Assembly (NCBI RefSeq): GCF_040712315.1
Contig: NC_134020.1
Coordinates: forward strand, 50,949,751-51,013,750
Source: Castanea sativa
Taxonomy: Eukaryota; Streptophyta; Magnoliopsida; Fagales; Fagaceae
Direction: 5' to 3'
Length of the DNA stretch: 64,000 nt
Positions 56,017 through 64,000 of this stretch are shown piece by piece (the stretch's first letter is position 1; each line of letters starts with the position of its first letter). A program made the translations under genes and the position numbers. A model generated the notes under the pieces. That model was not told the origin of the DNA. It did not search any database and saw nothing but the letters and a program-made list of their open reading frames with translations.

Positions 56017-56694
56017 TATAAATTAAAATTAAAGTTGATAATTCAATAATACATGTGTAGAACATCTTGATAATTTGATGTGAAATTAATCTATTAATTG
56101 CAACCATATTTAATCATTAATTCTAAGACCCTAACCCTAAGCATATAAATTAGATCAAAGCTAAGAAAATTAGTTTAAAAAAAAGGCAACCAATACACAA
56201 AACCTAATCAATTTAATAAAAACAAAATACAAAAACAAAGAAGGAGCCTTTAGAAACTTGACAATGTTTTCGAATGTTTTGAATTCACCAATTAAAATCA
56301 CATGAAGACAAAAAACCAACAATAACACTAAAGAAAATAAACAAAACGAAAATAATAATAATAATAAAAGAAGAAAGAATGCATACCTGCATTGTCATGG
56401 AATTTAGACATTCACATATTGAAATAGGCTTCACTCCAAAAAGGATATATAGGGTTATATATATTAGTAGAGTTCCATTTGAAATATAATTCATTTAAAT
56501 CTTATTGAAATTAAAGATATCTAATCAATGTGTTTGTTTTTATCCCATAAAAATTGGAATTAAAAAAAGGTCATATGAATAGAATGAAAAAAAAAAGAGT
56601 TGATTCAACATAACATAACATATAAAAAATTAGAAATTTAAAAAAATTAAAAAAAAAAGAGAAAGAGAATGTGGTTGATAGCTATAAGGAATTT

Positions 56695-56774
<80 letters not shown>

Positions 56775-56867
56775 ATGTCATTAACGTAGAAATTATCAAA
56801 TTAATAGAGATATATACTATCTTTTGGGATAGATAGAGATTATCAAATTATTGGAGATATATACTAT
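56017..56867. other. AT-rich intergenic sequence with a long (TA)n tract
   Basis: A (TA)n microsatellite occupies about 56,697-56,761. The rest has A-rich tracts and no gene. Confidence 0.7.
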
Positions 56868-58270
56868 TGTAGGAAAAATACATGTTTGTATCGCATACAA
56901 AACATACACAGCGGAAAATTAACAGATCTACTTCATTTGCAATTGATAACATGTACTATGTAAGTTTCAGAATTTAAAAACAAAAGAGTGTACCTTGGCA
57001 TGGTGAATTTCAAAACTAAATATCAGAAGCACTTAGGAACACTTTTAATCTTCACTTCAATTCCACTAACGCCCAAGAAGTGTGGTCTCTCGAAGTTTTC
57101 AATGGAGAATTAGAGAGAGTGGTTTACACTCACACATACACCATTTCACAAGAGTGAAGATTAAAAGTGCTCCTTTATAAAAATTCTGTATGTTTCTCCC
57201 TTTGTATCTAACTGATTATTTAATTGGGCTGACCTTTTTGGCCTTTCCAATTAAGCTTAAGTGTGTGGCTTAGAGTGGGACCAAAAGGGACTAATAAGAC
57301 ACTAGCTCCAATGGGCCTTGGGCTTTTCTGTCAACTCTTGATAAGTCCAAAGTTACCATTAATTATATTTAATACCACTATATAAATATAGTTGCACTCT
57401 AAGCCTTATTTATAAATTATATTCCAAGACTTTATTGTACATGCAACCCCTTCATAAAATATTTGTAGTAATACAAAGTCATGAATATAGACTGCCACTT
57501 TGATGATTACTACATCTTAATTCCTTAAGTACCCAGTTTAATCTTTTAAGTTATTCATCATATATTTATGAAATCCAATTCTATAAATATATACTTTAGT
57601 AACTCCTTACTAAAATGGTTAGGCCTAACAATTTGAATAACCAAACCCAATAAACTTATCTTAAGGGAATATTTTGTATCTCCATTAAGAGATTATGAAT
57701 TCCATCTTGAGAATATGTTTTTCATCAACACTAAATGTGGTAGCCCAACATATTGAGGTTTTGATCGTAACTTTAGACCTCACTCCTGATATATCAAAGC
57801 AACCTACACTTTATGATCAGGTCCATTATCCTCTCAGGATTAAGAGTTCATGTAAATACAAGTTGTGAGTTTATTATTCATTTAAAAATCGTTAGGAGAA
57901 TAATAATTCTCACAGCGGTCTAGTTCAATATATTTTAACTCTTAAAATATATCAACATGCCAACTAGAAATCTCCATTTACATGATCAAAATAAATCATC
58001 TTAGTTGATATGTTATAGTCTTCGCAGATGAAATGTCCAATTTCATCACCAACTACGAACTAAAATTCCGAGTTTACAAAGAACTTGTGATTTATGTCTT
58101 TTGTGACTAAATCACATATTATGCATCTCATGAACTATATGATAATGTCACAATATTCATGTTACCATTATTTTTATATAATAAAAAAAAATTAGTAATC
58201 ATAACATTAAGTCATAAATAATGTCATACATAGCATCGTATAATAAGATTTAAGGGCACATATCCTAACA
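56868..58270 (-). mobile_element. Solo LTR of a copia-type family (1.4 kb)
   Basis: In minus orientation it begins TGTTAGGATATGTGCCC, a start common among plant copia LTRs, and ends CATGTATTTTTCCTACA. Flanks ACTAT (56,863-56,867) and ACTGT (58,271-58,275) agree at four of five bases. The surrounding target ctat-tttgggatag is seen on both sides. No internal region remains. Confidence 0.75.
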
Positions 58271-58275
58271 ACTGT

Positions 58276-58546
58276 TTCTTGGGATAGATTTATATTAATC
58301 ATCTCTTGAAGAATTTGGATTGTGCTTATCCCTTAATAACCAAGTTTTGTACCTTGATATTCTGGTAAAATAATATTAATTTAATAATATTAAAATATCC
58401 AAATAAATAAAAAATAATGTTAATCTAATTTTATTTAATGATAAGAATAAATTAAAAATAATTAGGATTATGAATAATAGACATTGTAGGTAGAAGAAGA
58501 GAATAATAGCGCAAATGAACCGTATGATGGGTATTAATTATGAATG

Positions 58547-58577
<31 letters not shown>

Positions 58578-58716
58578 CCGCTCCACATTGAAGAATTTTA
58601 TATGAACAAAATGTCTAAAGCTAATTAAACCACCATGTGACATGCCAATTGCTGGGTCTTTTAATATTTAGCAAATATTTAATTTTGTTTTAATTTGGTT
58701 TAATACTTAGCACCAT
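58276..58716. other. AT-rich intergenic sequence, no gene
   Basis: Contains a (TA)n/(CA)n tract near 58,550-58,578. Nothing coding seen. Confidence 0.6.
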
Positions 58717-59331
58717 GGGGGATTCCGGCATTTTACACCTATTTTTTAAAATATTTGGCAATATGCCCCTATTTCCAAACTATATAGGCTCATGCCCTTA
58801 TTTAGAAACTCGATTTATTATAATCGAGTTTCAATCAAAAAACTCAATTGGTAGAAAATCGAGTATGGGGCAATAAAATAAAATAAAATTTTTTTTGCAT
58901 GAAACTCGAGTTCATGGAGCTCGAGTTCCATACCTATAGCGGCGTTTTCAATAGAACTTGAATTCATGGAACTCGAGTTCCATGCATTTTTTTTAAAAGG
59001 TTGATCAACTTAAAACCTATAGCGGCGTTTTCAATGGAACTCAAGTTCCATGCAATTTTTTTTTTTTTTTTTAAAGTTTGATCAGCCCAAAACCTATAGT
59101 GGCGTTTGGTAACACCTATAACGGTGTTTTCATTGGAACTTGAGTTCCATGCAATTTTTTTTTTTTTAAGTTTGATTGGGCATAACTCGATTTTGTACCA
59201 ATCGAATTCTTCATTGAAACTCGATTTTGAAGAAATTGAGTTTCAAAACAGGGGCATGGACCTAAATAGTTTGGAAACAAGAGCATATTGCCAAATATTT
59301 TTAAAAATAGGGATAAAAGGCTAGAATCCCC
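58717..59331. mobile_element. Mutator-like foldback element (615 bp) with internal 85-bp tandem units
   Basis: Arms of about 110-130 bp are inverted repeats: GGGGATTCCGGCATTTTACA... at the left and ...CTAGAATCCCC at the right, sharing aaatatttggcaatatgc and tttccaaactat. Flanks TAGCACCAT and TAGCACCAC agree at eight of nine bases, fitting a 9-bp Mutator-type duplication. Inside, about three units carry acctatagcggcgttttcaa and aactcgagttccatgcatt. Confidence 0.82.
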
Positions 59332-59344
59332 TAGCACCACGTGA

Positions 59345-59781
59345 CCCAACTATTGCTGGGTCTTTTTAGCACCACATGAAGTATATACTTTTATATCCTT
59401 AAAACTAAGATGCCACATATGTCAGAGAGGAAAAGTATATGCCTTGTAGCTCTATCTTTGAGAGCTACATGTCGTTTGCATCTCTTTTCCTCTCTTGAAT
59501 TTTAAAGTTTCAACCTCACCAGGGCCTTATTGGCCAAGGAAGCACGACACTGTTTTTTATACGTAACCTTCATATTCAGATTAAGCGACATTTGAGTGAA
59601 ATACGAATTGCTTTAATTGCTTTAACTTGATGCACGGCTTTTAATTGTTATGATTTTTGTTTTATCCACTAATAAATACAGCAAGTGTAATTTAACTTTA
59701 ATCAAATTAAGATTTTTATCCACTTAGAAATTATAATTGAAAAAAAAATTATACCTACTTAGAAATTATAGTTGAAGAAAA

Positions 59782-59820
<39 letters not shown>

Positions 59821-60320
59821 TTAAAATTTAAAAATTTAAGAAATTTTTTGTAATTTGGTGCCGCCACTTGGCGCAACTACGGCATCTAAGCCCAACTTTT
59901 ATTATATATAATACTAGTCGCTAACTCGTACTATGTACATGAACCTACCTATTTGTGAGGTAAACTAAAATAATTTTATAAAATCTTAAATTTATTAAGA
60001 AACTACACCATTACATGACTTGTTCTTGTATGACTTTAATTTGTATTACAATTTAATAAAGAAGTCATGGCTTACAAAAAATTTGTCAGACAATTTCAGA
60101 TACTGCAAAAAATAACTCAAAAATTCAGATATTAGAACTTCTAAAAGACCAAAAAATATTAAGGAATCAAATGATTCACTATTTAGAAATTATTGAAACA
60201 AAACAAAATATATATGACTAAAAAATAGAAAAATATAATAAAAAGATTGGGTTACATTCAAAAGAATAATCCATGGCTATAAGTTTGCACCCTATCATAA
60301 AATATCACATTAGTGAAGTA
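59345..60320. other. AT-rich intergenic sequence, no gene
   Basis: A (TA)n tract lies near 59,786-59,817. No ORF with family features. Confidence 0.6.
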
Positions 60321-60325
60321 GAGAG

Positions 60326-60373
<48 letters not shown>

Positions 60374-60716
60374 TCAACGTTTGAGTTTGAGTTTGAGTTT
60401 AAGTTAGACTTATTAGAGAGATAGAGTTTTACTCCTTGATAAATTTGGATTAAAAAAAAATAATTTTGTTTTTTAAAAATGATGATAATAATAATATCAA
60501 CGTTTGAGTTTGAGTTTAAGTTAAACTTATTAGAGAGATAGAGTTTTACTTCTTGATAAGTTTGGATTAAACAAAAATAATTTTGTTAAAAAAAATGATG
60601 AGTTTGAGTTTAAGTTGGACTTATTAAAGAGATAAAGTTTCACTCCTTATTAAGTTTGGACTAAATAAAAATAATTTTATTAAAATAAAATGATAATTTT
60701 ATTTAAATATTGTGCT
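60326..60716 (+). repeat. (AAT)n microsatellite followed by a 123-bp tandem repeat
   Basis: (AAT)n runs about 60,326-60,372. Units starting atatcaacgtttgagtttga occur at about 60,371 and 60,494, with a third degenerate unit from about 60,597 (gagtttgagtttaagttgga). Confidence 0.9.
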
Positions 60717-60999
60717 GACGTGAAAAATTGTGAGAGCTTCATAGGTTTCGGTTATATATATATATAAATTAAATAACTTTTATAAATCTTTAAAAAACTT
60801 AAAATCAATCCCAAAAATTATTAAATTAATTTTTTTTTCTTTTCTACATTTTATGGCATGAACAAGTTAATTATTTTCCCTCACAAAAGAGTCAGATCAA
60901 CAAGAAAAACTCAAACAAAAAACTCATATCAACCCTTTTATTAGCATGAAACCCAACCAAAAGGTAAAAGAATAGCCACAAAGTAAAATGAACAGCCAC

Positions 61000-61000
<1 letters not shown>

Positions 61001-61048
<48 letters not shown>
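61001..61048. repeat. (GA)n microsatellite
   Basis: About 24 GA units in intergenic sequence. Confidence 0.97.
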
Positions 61049-61051
<3 letters not shown>

Positions 61052-61258
61052 CGCGTTCCTTGAAGACTAGCACCCATTAGACATATGTTGAGTTAAATCT
61101 AGGGATCTTTAGGCCTTGTTTGGATTTTTTTTTCATCACTCATTACTCTCACTCAATTTTCGTCACTCATCACCCCTTACTCATCACTTATCACTTAAAA
61201 TACCCCAATTTTCTAATACCCACCGTTTGGCACACTACACTCAACTTCTCATCACTTA

Positions 61259-61685
61259 GGGTATGTTTGGTAACTGTTTTTTCTCCTTATTTTATGTTTT
61301 CAAAAAAAATTTTCTATTTTTGAGACTGAAAAACTTGTTTGGCAACTCAAAATGGGCAAAAAACAAAAATTGTTTTCAAAACTCAATTTGTGAAGGAAAC
61401 TGAAAACATGCAAAAGGCTGTTTTCAGTTTCTAATTTTCAAAAGTTAATGAAAACACACATTTTATTTAATGAATCTATCTTATTTAATGAGTTAATATT
61501 AAAATTCAAATCCTAATAAAACATATTTTAGTATTTTCTATTATTTTCTTAAAAAAACTATCTTTTTAATTTTAACTAACCAAACATGTTTTTGATTTCA
61601 AAAATACAAAAAAATTGTTTTTTCTTTATATTTCCAAAAACAAGTTTTTGAAAATAGAAAACAAAAACTGTTACCAAACATCCTC
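61259..61685. mobile_element. Nested MITE (427 bp) inside the Tourist-like element
   Basis: Ends GGGTATGTTTGGTAACTG and CTGTTACCAAACATCCTC are imperfect inverted repeats, flanked by TTA on both sides (61,256-61,258 and 61,686-61,688). Confidence 0.8.
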
Positions 61686-61737
61686 TTAGTTTTTCTACTT
61701 TTTTGCGGGACCCATTCCTGTAAATTGGTCAAAAGGT

Positions 61738-62580
61738 TTGTTAAGCCTACCCGCTGAACCCATTCCCCACCATTTTCTCTTTTCTCATTTCCCCTTAACC
61801 CCTGTTACTCTCCCAAAACACAAACCTATTCCCCAGCTAATCAAACCTTTCCTAGGCCTCCTTAAACACGCAAACCCCAATCCCACCTCATCTTCCTCAA
61901 CCAACAACAACAACAACAACAACAATAACAGCAATAGCAGCGGGAACAACAACAACAACAACCTGGAGTTCCAGCACAAGAACTCGCGCTCTCTCATCAG
62001 AAAAATTGAGGTGTTTTCTCAACCCAACAGTGCCAACCCAGTCGGCTTCATCTTCATCAACTTTGCCTTCTCAACCCAACGACGCCGATCCCCGTGCCGA
62101 GCTGGACATGGCTGACGACAATATTCCTCATTCCACTCAACGTGCCGTGCCAAGATCCCTTTTTCTTTTTCTTTTTTTTAGGTTTTTGGTTTGGTTTGAT
62201 CTGAGATCGGAGTCAGTGACTTCGATGTTTGAATCTTCATTCTTCTGCTTCTTATATCTGAGAAGGCTCCGATCTAGATTTTGTTTTTTTTTCATTCCAG
62301 CAATTTCATTTTTTTTTTTTTGTGGAGATTGTTTGAATTGAAAAGTTTGTGGGTATTGTTTGTGGGTCTCATCGGAAACAAAATCGGTTCACGGAGCTAT
62401 GCTGAAGGTGTTGATCGGTGGAGAGATGCGCTTCAGTTGTTGCTGTGCTATGGGTTTGGGAGAAGGAAAAGGGAAAGTGATGAATGAAGTAGTGAAGTGC
62501 TGGAGTGAAGTGCTGGGTAGTTGGGAAAGTAAACACAAAAGTGTCGTTGGGAGCTCAGTGGGTCTGCTGCGTATGCACTG
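61738..62580 (+). pseudogene. Gene-like fragment inside the Tourist-like element
   Basis: ORF 61,738-62,115 reads MLSLPAEPIPHHFLFSHFPL and then an Asn-rich (AAC)n run and NSRSLIRKIEVFSQPNSANP. Codon-like composition continues after a T-rich stretch (ctgaaggtgttgatcggtgg, gagatgcgcttcagttgttg). I do not recognise a family. The AAC repeat, intron-like T tract and higher GC suggest captured host sequence, as in Pack-type elements, but chance ORFs in low-complexity DNA cannot be excluded. Confidence 0.4.
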
Positions 62581-62954
62581 ATGTAACATGACACTGCTAT
62601 GGGACCCAAAACTTGATGAAAATTACGCCTTTTGCCACTGAGTTAACATAACTTAAAACTTGAAAACAGCCCACAAGTGTTTCCGAGTTTGTTAACTCAA
62701 AAGCCAAAAAACCCAGTTTTGTTAACTGAGTTATCATCCAGAAAAATCATCCAAACAGACTTATATCATGTGTGGCCCACGGTTTTTGGATGATGAGTTA
62801 ACAAAACTCAGTTTTATTAACTGAGTTTGGCAAAATCCAAACAGGGCCTTAAAGACTAGCAACCTAGGCCATGAAAGGACTGCTTTCCATGAAGACTGGC
62901 ACCCATTAGGTCACGAGAGGCCAAATTTTAAAAATACAGTAACTAAACAATTTT

Positions 62955-63270
62955 TTAGGGGAATATTTTTAATCATAAGGTCCATGCATGTAACTCAGGA
63001 TATGTCTCTTTTGATCTTAATGTTTACATAGATCTCAACTCTCCTGTTAGAATTAGAGTAGGGAATTTACAAGTCAGATGGATAATATTCTGTGTTTTCT
63101 TATCATGTGATTTGGTATTTAAGTTCAAAACGTAGACCCTATGATATCTAAAGGTTACTTTTGTGAATGAAGTGCATAGGGAAAATTCTAATTTTCTTTT
63201 TATAATACTATAATTTTCTTTGCGAATACATATTAGTGCAGAATCACTTGTTAGAATACAGTAAACAGTT
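62955..63270 (+). repeat. Dispersed 300-bp repeat (other copy at 33,045-33,350, inverted)
   Basis: Matches the reverse complement of 33,045-33,350 through most of its length. This copy is intergenic; the other lies in a WD40 gene intron. Confidence 0.85.
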
Positions 63271-63351
63271 TTTGTTATGCCATAAGATCTAGTTCGGCAG
63301 AACTTTGCTCCAAGACTTGTTTCTGCCTTTTTTTTTTTTTATTGGACCAAT

Positions 63352-63378
63352 TGCCACATGTGATAGTCATATGTGGCA
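63352..63378. repeat. Hairpin TGCCACAT...ATGTGGCA
   Basis: Two 8-nt perfect arms separated by 11 nt, just before the inverted repeat block that runs to the window end. Confidence 0.75.
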
Positions 63379-63439
63379 TTTAGTAGACATGTAAGCAAGA
63401 AATGAGCAGAGGAGCTGCCAATCAAAATAGCATATAACG

Positions 63440-64000
63440 TTATGGACGCAGATCCAAAATTTGAAACATTAAGGGGCAAAATCCAAAGATCCCTCCAAAT
63501 TTTAAGGGAATGTTTCGCACTTTAGCCTAAATAGATTGCATGATTTAATATATGTGATACAATCATAACTATTGGAATGCCCCATGACCTTCTAAAAGGA
63601 GCACATTGTAGCTTGTGAGACAAAATACCATACCCTTGCATATATAGGCAGATTGTGTGATGTATTGTATGTGATGAAGTCATAATGAAATGCCCCTTGA
63701 CCCTAGAAAAGGGGCAAGCCACATAACCCGTAAAAGGGGCACAACAAATATTACAAGATAAAATACCACCCCCTTTCATATATGGGTAAATGTGATGCAA
63801 TCATAATTAATGTTGTACCCTCCATTAACTTGTAAAAGAGGTAAACTAAACAACCTTGTAAAAAGGGAACGGCAAGGATTGCAAGCTAATATACTATATC
63901 CTTGCATATACAGATAGATTGCATGATGTCATGCAATTTATGTGATGCAATCATAACTTGTGGAATGTCCTTTTGACCTTGTAAATGTGGTACATTAGAG
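63440..64000 (-). repeat. Inverted copy of the 53.4-54.1 kb block (continues beyond window)
   Basis: In reverse complement it reads the same succession as 53,400-54,092: first ggatctgcgtccataacg, ttaggctaaagtgc and ggaatgccc, then units with tacccttgcatat and cttgtaaa-gg. The outer end lies beyond position 64,000. Confidence 0.9.

Larger units (their letters stand above)
61112..62848. mobile_element. Tourist-like element (1.74 kb) carrying gene-like sequence and a nested MITE
   Basis: Ends GGCCTTGTTTGGAT and ATCCAAACAGGGCC are inverted repeats with one mismatch, flanked by TTA (61,109-61,111 and 62,849-62,851). It contains no transposase. It carries a younger MITE (61,259-61,685) and, at 61,738-62,580, GC-richer sequence that looks gene-derived. 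Confidence 0.72.

Overview
This is plant nuclear DNA: AT-rich, intron-containing, and dense in plant LTR retrotransposons, MITEs and microsatellites. The repeat families and woody-eudicot style genes suggest a tree of the Fagales/Fagaceae type, but that placement is a guess. No CRISPR, operon or bacterial feature is present. I can support four genes that look functional.

Layout. 1-8091 is the 3' part of a decayed Ty3/gypsy retrotransposon of the Tat type: reverse transcriptase, two RNase H domains, integrase, tandem repeats, a large antisense ORF, polypurine tract and 3' LTR. 8.1-10.3 kb is AT-rich DNA with a 0.5 kb tandem duplication and SINE-like copies. 10.3-18.9 kb holds two head-to-tail B1-type mitotic cyclin genes, each with nine exons and M-phase (MSA) promoter motifs. 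19.6-24.1 kb is repeat DNA: a LINE-type remnant, a 160-bp tandem array, a solo LTR with perfect target-site duplication, and a Harbinger-like element. 24,479-38,550 (minus strand) is an 18-exon WD40-repeat gene of 472 codons with two E2F-type motifs upstream; one intron carries a very recent 840-bp tandem duplication, and other introns carry MITEs.

39.8-51.0 kb is a cluster of one retrotransposon family: an 8-kb copia-like element with gag and an extra ORF but no pol, followed by two solo LTRs in the opposite orientation. 51.3-53.2 kb (minus strand) is a single-exon secreted proline/serine-rich wall-protein gene made of about 50 copies of a 30-bp minisatellite. 53.4-64.0 kb is repeat DNA: a tandem-repeat block at 53.4-54.1 kb reappears inverted at 63.4-64.0 kb, and between lie a foldback element, a SINE-like copy, two solo LTRs, a MULE-like foldback element and a nested pair of TWA-target elements, the outer one carrying gene-like sequence.

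The two cyclin genes (MSA motifs, G2/M control) and the WD40 gene (E2F motifs, G1/S control) are both predicted to be cell-cycle regulated, but nothing in the sequence shows that they work together. Exon coordinates were built by hand from splice sites and reading phase. They are internally consistent (every phase closes) but not confirmed by transcripts.
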